From Chloroflexota bacterium (GTDB lineage: Bacteria; Chloroflexota; Limnocylindria; Limnocylindrales; CSP1-4): a stretch of 64,000 bases of DNA. Positions 35,376-44,569 of the stretch are shown piece by piece. The DNA is taken from the NCBI GenBank assembly GCA_019637815.1, contig JAHBUZ010000013.1, positions 51,119 to 115,118 on the forward strand, in the 5' to 3' direction. A program made the position numbers and the translations under genes. How positions within the stretch are numbered: position 1 is the first letter of the stretch; each line of letters opens with the position of its first letter. The notes under the pieces were generated by a model. The model was not told the DNA's origin. It saw only the letters and a list, made by a program, of their open reading frames with translations, and did no database searches.

Positions 35376-37519
35376 GCAGGGACGCCGGACCCACGTCGGG
35401 GTCCGCTGCGCGCCGTGGGCGGGAGCTCGGAGGATCGGGCCGTCGCGAGGCGCATGAGCGTCTGGAAGGTGTCCACGCCCACCGGTGCGTCGGTGATCGA
35501 CTCGATCCGTCGCCATTCCCCGGACGCGTCGAGCCGCCATGCGCGCCGGTCATCCCGGAGCATCACCTCGATGATGGTGCGCAGCCGCTCCTGGAGCGCG
35601 GGGTCCTCCACCGGTGTCAGCGCCTCGACGCGTCGGTCGAGGTTGCGCTCCATGATGTCCGCGGAGCCGATGAGGAAGCGCTCGCGCTCCCCCCGACCGA
35701 AGCACAGGATGCGCGAGTGCTCGAGGAACCGACCGATGATCGAGCGGACCTCGATGGTCTCGCTGCGCCCGGGCACCTGGGGCACGAGCGAGCACATGCC
35801 GCGCACGATGATGTCGATGGGCACGCCCGCAGCGCTCGCCGCGTACAGGCGCTCGATGATCCCCGGGTCCACGATGGAGTTGATCTTCATGACGATGCGC
35901 CCGTCGCCATGCTCCAGGTGGCGCGTCACCTCTTCCTCGATGAGCCGGTCGATGCCCGACCGGAGGCTGACGGGCGCGACGAGGAGCCGCCGGAAGCGGT
36001 CCTTGCGGGCGACACCCGTGAGCACGTTGAAGAGGTCCGTCACATCCGCGGTGATGGCCGTGTCATCCGTGAACAGGCCAAGGTCGGTGTACACCCGGGC
36101 GGTCTTCGGGTTGTAGTTGCCGGTCCCGATGTGGACGTAGGACCGAAGCCCTCGACCCTCGCGGCGGACGACGAGCGCCGCCTTGCAGTGCGTCTTGAGG
36201 CCCACGAGCCCGTACGCCACGTGAGCGCCGGCGCGCTCGAGGGCACGTGCCCAGACGATGTTGGCGCGCTCGTCGAAACGGGCCTTGAGCTCCACCATCG
36301 CGACGACCTGCTTGCCTGCCTCCGCGGCATCGATGAGCGCCCGGACGATGGGCGAATCACCGCTCGTCCGATACAGCGTCATCTTGATGGACAGCACGTC
36401 CGGATCCGCGGCGGCCTGCTCGATGAACCGCTGCACCGAGCCCGGGAACGACTCGTACGGGTGATGGACCAGGAGATCGCCCACCCGGATCGCGCCGAAC
36501 ACGTCCGTCTCGTCGGTGTCGATGGGCTGGAGGCGTGCCGGCTGGACCGGGTGCCACGGCGCCGGCTGGAGGTCCGGGACGTCGAGGTCCGCGACCGAGG
36601 TCAGGTCCGCGAGGTCGAGCATGCCCGCGATCTCGTACACGTCGCTCGCCTCGAGACCGAGGCCCTTCTGGAGCAGCCCTCGCGTGGACCAGGGCATCGA
36701 GCGCTCGACCTCGAGCCGCACGACCTTGCCGAAGCGGCGCTTGCTCAGCTCCTCCTCGATGGCCAGCAGCAGGTCGTCCGCCTCGTCCTCCTCGACCGCG
36801 ATGTCCGCGTTGCGGGTGACCCGGAACAGGTGGTGGTCGAGGATCTCCATGCCCGGGAACAGGGTGTCCAGGTTCGCCGCGATGATCTGCTCGACGAGCA
36901 CGTACGTGCGATTGCCGACCTCCCACAGCCGGGGCAGCACGGGCGGCACCTTGACCCGGGCGAACCGGTCCTCGCCTGCCTGCGGGTCACGCACGGTGAC
37001 CGCGAGCGAGAGCGACAGGTCGCTGATGTAGGGGAACGGGTGGGACGGATCCACCGCGAGCGGCGTGAGCACCGGGAAGATCTCGTCGAGGAAGCGCTGC
37101 CGCAGCTCCAGCTGACGCTCCGGACGCTCCGCGTAGCCGACGACGCGGATGCCTTCCTCGGCGAGCTGGTCGCGGATGCGCAGCCAGGTGCTGGAGTGGA
37201 GCGTCTGGAGCTGGAGCACGCGATCGCGGATGCGCTCCAGGACCTGGGGTGCGGACAGCCCGTCCGGCGAGGGCCACGAATGACCGGCTGCGACCTGCTG
37301 CTTGAGCCCGGCGACCCGGACCTGGAAGAACTCGTCGAGGTTCGTGGCGAAGATGGACAGGAACCGGACGCGCTCCAACAAAGGATTGCGCTCGTCCTGC
37401 GCCTCGAACAACACGCGTGCGTTGAACTCGAGCCAGGACAGCTCACGGTTGATGTAGGGCGTGCGCGTGCCGGGTCGGAGGGTCTTGCGACGAGGTGCGC
37501 GGCGGATGGTCGTGGCCAC
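35372..37519 (-). CDS. ppk1: Polyphosphate kinase 1
   Basis: 715 aa. The N-terminal domain carries YINRELSWLEFNARVL, and later come the two phospholipase-D-like halves with both conserved histidines: the phospho-accepting one in GLKTHCKAALVV near 444 and the second in YVHIGTGNYNPKTARVYTDL near 463. It makes polyphosphate from ATP reversibly. The GTG at 37519 has GAGAAGGA upstream and is preferred; an ATG at 37570 would add 17 residues. It heads an operon with the CYTH-CHAD gene. Confidence 0.95.
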   Translation of the reverse strand: MATTIRRAPRRKTLRPGTRTPYINRELSWLEFNARVLFEAQDERNPLLERVRFLSIFATNLDEFFQVRVAGLKQQVAAGHSWPSPDGLSAPQVLERIRDRVLQLQTLHSSTWLRIRDQLAEEGIRVVGYAERPERQLELRQRFLDEIFPVLTPLAVDPSHPFPYISDLSLSLAVTVRDPQAGEDRFARVKVPPVLPRLWEVGNRTYVLVEQIIAANLDTLFPGMEILDHHLFRVTRNADIAVEEDEADDLLLAIEEELSKRRFGKVVRLEVERSMPWSTRGLLQKGLGLEASDVYEIAGMLDLADLTSVADLDVPDLQPAPWHPVQPARLQPIDTDETDVFGAIRVGDLLVHHPYESFPGSVQRFIEQAAADPDVLSIKMTLYRTSGDSPIVRALIDAAEAGKQVVAMVELKARFDERANIVWARALERAGAHVAYGLVGLKTHCKAALVVRREGRGLRSYVHIGTGNYNPKTARVYTDLGLFTDDTAITADVTDLFNVLTGVARKDRFRRLLVAPVSLRSGIDRLIEEEVTRHLEHGDGRIVMKINSIVDPGIIERLYAASAAGVPIDIIVRGMCSLVPQVPGRSETIEVRSIIGRFLEHSRILCFGRGERERFLIGSADIMERNLDRRVEALTPVEDPALQERLRTIIEVMLRDDRRAWRLDASGEWRRIESITDAPVGVDTFQTLMRLATARSSELPPTARSGPRRGSGVPA

Positions 37520-37591
37520 GACGGTCCTTCTCACGGCCGAGGGTCGAGGGTGGGCCGCGAAGCCTAGCACGCGCTGGCGCGCGGGCCTGGG

Positions 37592-37972
37592 TCAGGGGCG
37601 CCCGTGGGTGTGCGACGCCGCTGCCCGGCGAGCCACGTCGTCGGGGCAGGGACATGCCTCGCGGAGCAGGCTGAACGTGTAGTACCCAGTGTGGTGGCCA
37701 TCCGCCCAGGTCGGGGCGAGCGCGTACTGACCCACGAGCCCGACCTCCTGGAGCGTGGTCTGGATGTCCGTGAGCACCGGCTGCGTGTCGAGCCAGCCCG
37801 GCTGGCCCATCTCGCCCCGGCAATAGGCACAGGGGCACAGCCAGCGGAGCGTCGGAGCGTCGTAGCGGGTCTGGTGGCCGTCCGCCCAGTCGATCTCGAG
37901 GACGCCTGCGGCGCGGTCGGCATGGATGCGGGTCGGTGTGAGGTACTCGCCACCGGTGGTGTAGCTGGACAT
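37592..37972 (-). CDS. DUF971 protein
   Basis: 126 aa single-domain DUF971 (N-terminal domain of gamma-butyrobetaine hydroxylases) protein: RIHADRAAGVLEIDWADGHQTRYDAPTLRWLCPCAYCRGE, then QEVGLVGQYALAPTWADGHHTGYYTFSLLRE. The CPCAYC cysteines suggest metal or Fe-S binding; stand-alone members have been linked to Fe-S or Mrp-type pathways. It is divergent from the S9 peptidase gene. Confidence 0.8.
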   Translation of the reverse strand: MSSYTTGGEYLTPTRIHADRAAGVLEIDWADGHQTRYDAPTLRWLCPCAYCRGEMGQPGWLDTQPVLTDIQTTLQEVGLVGQYALAPTWADGHHTGYYTFSLLREACPCPDDVARRAAASHTHGRP

Positions 37973-38078
37973 GGCGCCGATCGTCGCACCTTCTGCGTGG
38001 CTCGTCAGGTCACGACATAGACTGGGCATGCGCGGCCCGTGGGGGTGCTGTGGCCGCCGACCCGATGTCGAGGAGGCC

Positions 38079-40208
38079 ATGAGCCGTTCCGCCCGTCCTG
38101 ACGACCTGACCACGTTGCGCGTGCCACTCGATCCACGTCCCTCGCCGGACGGCAGACGCATCTGCTTCGTCCGGAAGGAGCCGAACCCCGACCTCGATGG
38201 CTATCGCTCGTCGCTGTGGCTGGTCGATGCGGAGGGTGACGCGCCGGCCCGCCAGCTGACGCTCGGTCGACGTCGCGACACCTCGCCCCGCTGGAGCCCC
38301 GATGGCCGGACCATCGCGTTCCTGTCCGACCGGGCTGCCGTGCTCGCCAAGGGCGGCGCGGGGGACCGACCGACCAGGGAGACCGAGGCGGGTCGCGCTG
38401 CCTCGGCCACCGATGACGACGATGGTGGCGCGGTCCAGGTCTGGCTGCTGCCCGTGGATGGCGGCGAGGCGACCCAGCTGACCCGACTGCCCGAGGACGT
38501 CGACGACCTCGCCTGGTCGCCCGATGGGCAGCGCCTGTGCCTGGTCTCGACGGCGACCACGGCCGAGCGTCGTGCGAAGCCACGGACGCCGGAGAAGCCT
38601 CGCCGGGACGCCCGGCTCATCGACCGGCTCCAGTACCAGCTGAACGGTGCCGGCTTCATCCATGACAAGGCCGCCCACCTGTGGGTCGTGGAGGTCGGGT
38701 CCGGTGTGGCGCAACGGATCACCTCGGGCGAGTGGCATGACGAGCAGCCCGCGTGGAGCCCCGATGGCGCCCGCATCGCGTTCGTCTCCGACCGCCATCC
38801 CGCCCGGGACCTCGGCTGGCGATCGGACGTGTACCTCGTGGATGCCAGCGGTGGGCCCGTGACCCGTGTCACCGGTGGGCGGGGTGACCGCACGTTCCAG
38901 CATCCGGCCTGGGCACCGGACGGCAGCAGCATCGCGGCGATCGGCCACCGGTTCCCCCGTGACAATGGCTCCGTCGCATCCGTGTGGGTGTTCCCGCCGG
39001 AGTCGGGGCAGGACGGCACGGACCTCACGCGCGCCAGTGGCCTGGAGGTGGAGGCCGGCCTCAACTCCGACCTCGTGGGCGTGCCGTCGCCCGGGCTCAC
39101 CTGGGGACCGGACGGGTCGTGGATCGTGTTCGGAGCGCCCATCGACGGGTCCTGCGAGCTGTGGCGGGTCCGTCTGTCCGGGGATGCGCCCGAGCGACTC
39201 ACCGAGGGTCGACACGCCATCACGGCGCCCCATGGCGTGCCCCACGGCCGAGGTCTGCGGCTGGCCGTCGTGCTCGGCGACGGGACGACCCCGTGGTCCG
39301 TGGCGTGTGTGGACGTCCCGGCGCCCGGTCGGCGCGCCAGTGGCCCCCTGGTGCCGAGCGTGTGTGCCTCCGTGGTGCCCGATGCCTGGTCCGACATCGC
39401 GCTCGTGGCACCCGTGGAGCGGTGGCACGAAGTGGACGGTCGGCGCATCCAGGGCTGGTTCCTGGGGGCCCCTCGACGGGACGGCCGTCCCGCGCCCGTG
39501 GTGGTGGAGATCCACGGCGGCCCCGCGACCCTCTACGGCTGGGCCCTCATGTGGGAGTGGCAGTGTCTCGTGGCGGCGGGCATCAGTGTCTATGCCTGCA
39601 ATCCGCGGGGCTCCCAGGGCTATGGCGAGGACTTCTGCGCCGCGAACATCGGGGACTGGGGGCCCGGGCCCATGGCGGACGTCATGGGTGGGGTCGACGC
39701 GCTCATCGCCGATGGTCTCGTGGACGCCGACCGCATGGGCGTCACGGGCGGCTCGTATGGCGGCTATCTGACCGCGTGGATCATCGGGCACACCGATCGG
39801 TTCCGGGCCGCCGTCAGCTGTCGCGGCGTCTACGACCTGACCTCGCAGATGCTCAGCGGCGACATCGGCGGGCCGACGTTCGGCCGATACGAGTTCGGCG
39901 TCAACCCGTGGCAGGATCCCGAGCTGTACCTGCGCCACAGCCCGCTCACCTATGCCGACCGGATGCGGACGCCGTTGCTCATCCAGCACAGCGAACGGGA
40001 CCTGCGCTGTCCCATCACACAGGCGGAGGAGCTGTTCTCGACACTCCGCTCGCTGCGCCGAGAGGTGCGACTCATGCGGGTGCCCGGTGAGTCCCATGAG
40101 CTCACGCGCAGCGGCGCGCCGTACCGACGCGTGGAGAACCTCGAACGGATCCGCGACTGGTTCGTGCACTACCTCGTCGAGGGCAGGACCGGCCTGCCGC
40201 GCGTGTGA
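38079..40208 (+). CDS. S9 family prolyl oligopeptidase/acylaminoacyl peptidase
   Basis: 709 aa cytosolic serine peptidase, with no signal peptide. Residues about 10-440 are a TolB/PD40 propeller with repeated SPDG blades; the C-terminal alpha/beta-hydrolase domain has the nucleophile elbow TGGSYGG (Ser about 559), Asp near 641 (HSERDLRCP) and His near 672 (GESHELT). Such enzymes cleave short or N-acylated peptides. ATG 38079 follows AGGAGG closely. Its stop overlaps the next start as GTGA. Confidence 0.9.
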   Translation: MSRSARPDDLTTLRVPLDPRPSPDGRRICFVRKEPNPDLDGYRSSLWLVDAEGDAPARQLTLGRRRDTSPRWSPDGRTIAFLSDRAAVLAKGGAGDRPTRETEAGRAASATDDDDGGAVQVWLLPVDGGEATQLTRLPEDVDDLAWSPDGQRLCLVSTATTAERRAKPRTPEKPRRDARLIDRLQYQLNGAGFIHDKAAHLWVVEVGSGVAQRITSGEWHDEQPAWSPDGARIAFVSDRHPARDLGWRSDVYLVDASGGPVTRVTGGRGDRTFQHPAWAPDGSSIAAIGHRFPRDNGSVASVWVFPPESGQDGTDLTRASGLEVEAGLNSDLVGVPSPGLTWGPDGSWIVFGAPIDGSCELWRVRLSGDAPERLTEGRHAITAPHGVPHGRGLRLAVVLGDGTTPWSVACVDVPAPGRRASGPLVPSVCASVVPDAWSDIALVAPVERWHEVDGRRIQGWFLGAPRRDGRPAPVVVEIHGGPATLYGWALMWEWQCLVAAGISVYACNPRGSQGYGEDFCAANIGDWGPGPMADVMGGVDALIADGLVDADRMGVTGGSYGGYLTAWIIGHTDRFRAAVSCRGVYDLTSQMLSGDIGGPTFGRYEFGVNPWQDPELYLRHSPLTYADRMRTPLLIQHSERDLRCPITQAEELFSTLRSLRREVRLMRVPGESHELTRSGAPYRRVENLERIRDWFVHYLVEGRTGLPRV

Positions 40209-41206
40209 CGGGTGTCGGGATGTCGTCCGATGCGCTGGCGGCAGGAGGCGTGACGACCGGCACGCCCGCAGGTCGGGTGGTCGCCGCGATCGACATCGGC
40301 AGCAACAGCATCCACCTGCTGGTGGCGCGCGTCGTCGATGATGCGATCGCCGAGGTGCTCCTCGACGTCAGCACCCAGGCGGGGATCGGTGCGCGGGTCG
40401 ACCAGGACGGCAGCATCGGCGAGGTGGGCCGAGGCGCTGTGACAGATGCCGTGGACGGGTATCTCGGGGATGCCCACCTGCTGGGTGCCGGGCCCATCGT
40501 GCTGCTCGGCACGGAGCCACTCCGCGTGGCCAGCGATGCAGGGATGCTCGGCGCGGCGATCCGCGAACGGACCGGGTCGGAGCTGCGGGTGCTCAGCCAC
40601 GAGCAGGAGGCGCTCCTCGCGCTCATCGGTGTCACCGGTGGTCGGCTGGACCGGGAGCTCATGGTGGTGGACATCGGCGGCGGCTCCAGCGAGTGCATCC
40701 TCGCGACGCCCGGTGAGCCGCCCCGGACGGTGGTGCTGCCGACCGGCTCGTCGCGGCTGTCGTCCGCCGTCCCCACGAGCGATCCGCTGACCGGGACGGA
40801 TGTCCGGCATCTGCGCCGAGCGGCGGCGGAGGTGGCGGCAGCGGTGCCGGTGTCGCGACCCCGGACGGTGGTGGTGACCGGTGGCTCCGGGACCAACATC
40901 TCCCGACTGCTGGGTCGTCCTCGCACCACCCCCGTCGACCGTGCGGCGCTCGAGGCCGCGATCGAGGCACTCCAGGCGCGACCCGCGATGGAGCTCGCCG
41001 CGGAGACGGGCCTGAGCGTCCGGCGCGTCCGCCAGCTGGGTGCCGGCGCTGCGCTCGTGGAGGCGGTGCTCGACCGGCTGGGGGCGAACCTCGCGGAGGT
41101 GTCGGACGCGAGCCTCCGGGACGGTGCCGTGCTCGCGGTGTCCGTCGCTGGCGATGCCTGGATGGCTGCGCTGCCACGACTCGCGAGCGGTCCGCCAGGG
41201 ACCTGA
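40205..41206 (+). CDS. Ppx/GppA-family phosphatase
   Basis: 333 aa of the ASKHA fold: AAIDIGSNSIHLLVARV near the N-terminus (phosphate 1), the GTEPLRVASD segment, and VVDIGGGSSECIL near 157 (phosphate 2), then TGGSGTNISRLL. Members are exopolyphosphatases or pppGpp phosphatases. It is short compared with E. coli Ppx (lacking the C-terminal HD domain), like many actinobacterial Ppx proteins. Location 2.7 kb from ppk1 supports polyphosphate turnover. GTG 40205 overlaps the peptidase stop; ATG 40220 is the alternative. Confidence 0.85.
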   Translation: MTGVGMSSDALAAGGVTTGTPAGRVVAAIDIGSNSIHLLVARVVDDAIAEVLLDVSTQAGIGARVDQDGSIGEVGRGAVTDAVDGYLGDAHLLGAGPIVLLGTEPLRVASDAGMLGAAIRERTGSELRVLSHEQEALLALIGVTGGRLDRELMVVDIGGGSSECILATPGEPPRTVVLPTGSSRLSSAVPTSDPLTGTDVRHLRRAAAEVAAAVPVSRPRTVVVTGGSGTNISRLLGRPRTTPVDRAALEAAIEALQARPAMELAAETGLSVRRVRQLGAGAALVEAVLDRLGANLAEVSDASLRDGAVLAVSVAGDAWMAALPRLASGPPGT

Positions 41207-41331
41207 CGGGACCCCGGTCGGCGCCGGCCCCGCGCTCGCGGGTGTCCCCCGCTGGCACATCTGGCGCGGAACGGGGCATCATCTGGGTCTCAGCCAGAGC
41301 CCCCGGGCCCGGTGCCCGCTCCAGAGGACGC

Positions 41332-42273
41332 ATGGATCTCCCCTATCGAGCCGTGACACCGGACCGCATGTGGTCGCCCATCGCGGATGCGCGCTGGCGA
41401 GACGTGCTGCGGGTCGCGTGCATCACGGTCGGGCTCGCGGCGCTCGTGGTGTTCCTGCTCGCGGTCATCTCCCAGGGCCCCGGCGGGAGCCACGGCTACG
41501 GGTTCGACACGCGTTCGTACTGGGGCTTCCCGCGCGCGCCGATGTACCCCGGACCCGGCACCGACGATGGCTATGGCATCTACCGCTACTCACCGGCGTT
41601 CGTGCCCCTGATGTCGCTCGCCACGCTCCTGCCGTGGCACGTGTTCGCGCTGATGTGGATGGGCATCCAGGCCGCAGCATTCCTGTGGCTGGCGGGCGAC
41701 CATCGATTGCCTGCGCTCGCGTTCCTGCCCGTCCTGTTCGAGCTCTACCTGGGCAACGTCCACCTGCTGCTGGCCGTCGCGGTGGTGCTCGGGTTCCGCT
41801 GGCCGGCCACGTGGGCGTTCGTGCTGCTCACCAAGATCACGCCTGGTGTGGGTCTGCTCTGGTTCGCCGTGCGTCGCGAATGGCGCTCGCTCGCCATCGC
41901 GATCGGGGCCACGATCGGCATCGTGGCCATCGGGCTGCTGGTGTCACCCGAGCCGTGGCGCCAGTGGATCCAGTCGATCGCCGTGACGGACCCGGCCGTG
42001 GGCACCAACCAGGTGGCGCTGCCACTGTTCCTGCGACTTGCGCTCGCGGTGGGGCTCGTCATCTGGGGCGCTCGCACCGATCGCCGCTGGACCGTGGTGG
42101 TCGCGGCGACCCTGGGGCTGCCCACGATGTGGTTCCACGGCCTCGCGATGCTCGTCGGCATCGTGGCCCTCCAGGCGGGCCAGCCCGAGCGGACCGCGGC
42201 AGCGTTCGAGCGGTGGGGTGCCCGCCTTCGCGCGTCGCTCGGCGGGATGCGCACGGATCTCGCCGAGCCCTGA
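41332..42273 (+). CDS. GT87/DUF2029-like polytopic membrane glycosyltransferase
   Basis: 313 aa with about seven hydrophobic segments. After the first one comes the acidic extracytoplasmic loop GYGFDTRSYWGFPRAPMYPG, where the Asp is the likely catalytic or donor-binding residue, then YRYSPAFVPL and the TKITPGVGLLWFAVRREWR block typical of DUF2029/GT87 polyprenyl-phosphate-mannose-dependent transferases. It is shorter than most family members. It would add a sugar outside the membrane to a lipid or glycan. AGAGGA precedes the ATG. Confidence 0.7.
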   Translation: MDLPYRAVTPDRMWSPIADARWRDVLRVACITVGLAALVVFLLAVISQGPGGSHGYGFDTRSYWGFPRAPMYPGPGTDDGYGIYRYSPAFVPLMSLATLLPWHVFALMWMGIQAAAFLWLAGDHRLPALAFLPVLFELYLGNVHLLLAVAVVLGFRWPATWAFVLLTKITPGVGLLWFAVRREWRSLAIAIGATIGIVAIGLLVSPEPWRQWIQSIAVTDPAVGTNQVALPLFLRLALAVGLVIWGARTDRRWTVVVAATLGLPTMWFHGLAMLVGIVALQAGQPERTAAAFERWGARLRASLGGMRTDLAEP

Positions 42274-42329
42274 TCGGTGCGCCTCGAGGCCTCGGCGTGG
42301 GGCATGCACCGGCGCGGTAGCATGGGCGG

Positions 42330-43322
42330 ATGAGCAGCGCCATCGAGCCGGGAACGCCGACCCTGCCGCAGGTCGCCGCGGAGGCGGCCGGGCTGGTCCG
42401 CGCGTGGGTCGGTCGCGATGGCTCGCCGGGTGCGCTGCTGGAGCGCGTCGGTGGCGTCGATCAGGTCGGGGTCGAGCAGCGGGTGGCGGCCTTGCGCACC
42501 CGGTCGATCAAGAAGGCGTCCAAGGTATGGGCGCTGGAGATGGCCATCCGGATGATGGATCTCACGACCCTCGAGGGGAAGGACACGCCGGGCAAGGTGC
42601 GCGCCCTGTGCGTGAAGGCGCGCCAGCCCGAGCCGGGTGACGCGAGCATCCCGTCCGTGGCCGCGGTGTGTGTCTATCCGGCACTCGTTGCCATCGCGAA
42701 GGATGCACTGACGGGGAGTGGCGTCAAGGTGGCGAGCGTGGCGACCGGCTTCCCGTCCGGCCAGACGTTCACGGACATCAAGCTCACCGAGACCCGCGCC
42801 GCCGCGGACGCCGGTGCGGACGAGATCGACATGGTCATCGACCGCGGAGCGTTCCTGTCCGGCGACTACGTGACCGTGTTCGACGAGATCGTGGCGGTCA
42901 AGGCCGCCTGCGGCGAGGCCCACCTCAAGGTCATCCTCGAGACCGGCGAGCTGGAGACGTTCGACAACGTGCGCCGTGCGAGCATCCTCGCGATGGCCGC
43001 TGGCGCGGACTTCATCAAGACCTCGACCGGCAAGGTGTCCCCGGCAGCGACCTTGCCCGTCACCCTCGTGATGCTGGAGGCCATCCGCGACTTCCATCGA
43101 CGGACGGGGCGCATCGTGGGCATGAAGCCGGCGGGTGGCATCCGGACCGCGAAGGAGGCGATCCAGTACCTCGTCGTGCTGTACGAGACCCTCGGCCCGC
43201 GCTGGATGACGCCGGACCTGTTCCGATTCGGCGCGAGCAGCCTGCTCAACGACGTGCTGATGCAGCTCCAGAAGGAGCGGACGGGTCGCTATTCGGGGCC
43301 CGACTACGTGACCCTGGACTGA
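42330..43322 (+). CDS. deoC: Deoxyribose-phosphate aldolase
   Basis: 330 aa class I aldolase cleaving 2-deoxyribose-5-phosphate to glyceraldehyde-3-phosphate and acetaldehyde. The Schiff-base lysine is in DFIKTSTGK near 230, a second catalytic lysine in GMKPAGGIR near 264, and DEIDMVID near 170 holds the Asp. The roughly 75-residue N-terminal extension (TRSIKKASKVWALEMAIRMMD) marks the long DeoC form. It is followed by the convergent NUDIX gene. Confidence 0.93.
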   Translation: MSSAIEPGTPTLPQVAAEAAGLVRAWVGRDGSPGALLERVGGVDQVGVEQRVAALRTRSIKKASKVWALEMAIRMMDLTTLEGKDTPGKVRALCVKARQPEPGDASIPSVAAVCVYPALVAIAKDALTGSGVKVASVATGFPSGQTFTDIKLTETRAAADAGADEIDMVIDRGAFLSGDYVTVFDEIVAVKAACGEAHLKVILETGELETFDNVRRASILAMAAGADFIKTSTGKVSPAATLPVTLVMLEAIRDFHRRTGRIVGMKPAGGIRTAKEAIQYLVVLYETLGPRWMTPDLFRFGASSLLNDVLMQLQKERTGRYSGPDYVTLD

Positions 43323-43382
43323 CGCTCGCTGGTGGGCAGGCTGCGCGGCTGGCGTCCTCGTAGCGAGGGATCTCGCGCGGAC

Positions 43383-43844
43383 TCAGTCCGGTCCCGTGCG
43401 TCGCAGGTGGTCGATCGCGGCGCCCACGAGGTCGACGTGGTCGAGGGCGCTCGCTTCGTCCAGCGTGAACCAGGCGCAGGTCGCGGTGGACCCGCCGATC
43501 TCCACGACCAGCTCGCCGGGGTCCACCGTCACCCGGTACAGGACCGCGATCCAGTGGAGCGGACCGGGCCGTGAGGCGGGCTTCGGGATGTACCCCGACC
43601 AGACGCTCACGACGGCCTCCCGGGTGCCCACGAGCCCCGTCTCCTCGCCCAGCTCGCGCAGCACCGCGTCGTCGGGATGCTCGCCGTGGTCGACACCGCC
43701 ACCAGGCAGCGTCCAGAGGTTCTCGGCAGGGTAACCCGGCGCGATGCGACACAGCAGGATCCTGTCGGACTCGTCGGTGACGATCGCGTAGGCGCCGACG
43801 CGCGTCCAGGGCAGCGCGAGCGGGTCCGCGGTCGGCGTGGTCAC
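43383..43844 (-). CDS. NUDIX hydrolase
   Basis: 153 aa. The Nudix box is complete at about 49-71: G-x5-E-x7-REL-x-EE-x-GL (GGVDHGE, then RELGEETGL). It hydrolyses nucleoside diphosphate derivatives linked to another moiety and may clean up oxidised nucleotides; substrate not deducible. Start ATG 43844. It marks the last ordinary gene before the accessory region. Confidence 0.88.
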   Translation of the reverse strand: MTTPTADPLALPWTRVGAYAIVTDESDRILLCRIAPGYPAENLWTLPGGGVDHGEHPDDAVLRELGEETGLVGTREAVVSVWSGYIPKPASRPGPLHWIAVLYRVTVDPGELVVEIGGSTATCAWFTLDEASALDHVDLVGAAIDHLRRTGPD

Positions 43845-43882
43845 GCCGATGATCCTATCGCGAAGCGACGTGGACCCTTGTC

Positions 43883-44137
43883 TCAGCGGGTGGCGACCGT
43901 CGCCGGTGGCCAGGACTCGATGACCTGCTGGGTCGACCAGTCGACCTCGCCCACCCAGCCGACCCCGGTCTCGAGGACGAGATGACCGTCGACCGCGTCC
44001 TCTCCGTCCACGAAGGTGATCGAGGACCCCTTGCGCGCGATCTCGTGGAACGGTGTGTGATCGTGCATCGCCAGGTCATCAAGGCGCAGGCGACCACGCG
44101 TATCGAGGTGGTTGAAGTCTGCCTGGATGATGATCAT
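43883..44137 (-). CDS. Small protein, second gene of an unknown two-gene cassette
   Basis: 84 aa: MIIIQADFNHLDTRGRLRL at the start, then DGEDAVDGHLVLETGVGWVGEVDW and a short polar tail. Predicted beta-rich, acidic, no signal peptide. The ATG at 44137 overlaps the stop of the upstream gene as ATGA, which strongly supports both. I have the impression of similar pairs in other high-GC genomes, with ADFN... and TVGRLRAAG partners, but no characterised family. A toxin-antitoxin-like role is possible. Confidence 0.55.
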   Translation of the reverse strand: MIIIQADFNHLDTRGRLRLDDLAMHDHTPFHEIARKGSSITFVDGEDAVDGHLVLETGVGWVGEVDWSTQQVIESWPPATVATR

Positions 44138-44478
44138 GGCTTCCACCGTGTGGCGTGCGGTACCGGGTTGGGCACCGGTGGCCCAAGGATCCCATCGAGG
44201 CGCGTCGCCGTCAAGCCGCCCACGTCGCAGTGGAAGGGTGGCCCCGGCGATGGACGGATCCAGCCACCCGCCGCACGAAGTCGGCCGACGGTCGTCGTTC
44301 GCACCTGGTTGTTGCGAACGGACGCCGACAAACGCTCGAGCGTGGCCATCGGAGCAGCGAACACCGACCATGTGCCGTCATGTGCGCGCCGTTTCGCGAG
44401 CTCGTGCGACCCGCCGACACCACCGCGGACGATGATCGTGTCGAGGGGCCAGTTCGAGGGATCGGCGTGATCACACAC
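44134..44478 (-). CDS. Small protein, first gene of an unknown two-gene cassette
   Basis: 114 aa from a GTG start: LDTIIVRGGVGGSHELAKRRAHDGTWSVFAAPMATLERLS, then VRTTTVGRLRAAGGWIRPS and a PPVPNPVPHAT tail. Basic, no membrane segment. It lies just downstream of the HEPN/DUF499 ATPase (stop 44570) on the same strand, 91 bases away, so it may be read from the defence operon. Function unknown; the pair is a candidate accessory or addiction module of that system. Confidence 0.55.
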   Translation of the reverse strand: MCDHADPSNWPLDTIIVRGGVGGSHELAKRRAHDGTWSVFAAPMATLERLSASVRNNQVRTTTVGRLRAAGGWIRPSPGPPFHCDVGGLTATRLDGILGPPVPNPVPHATRWKP

Positions 44479-44569
44479 GGACCGAGGCTATCGACGGCCT
44501 CTTACTGCCGGATGACGGCTCGAGTACCGCGCACTGATACGCGCCTGGACGCCGGAGCCGCGGACCGTA

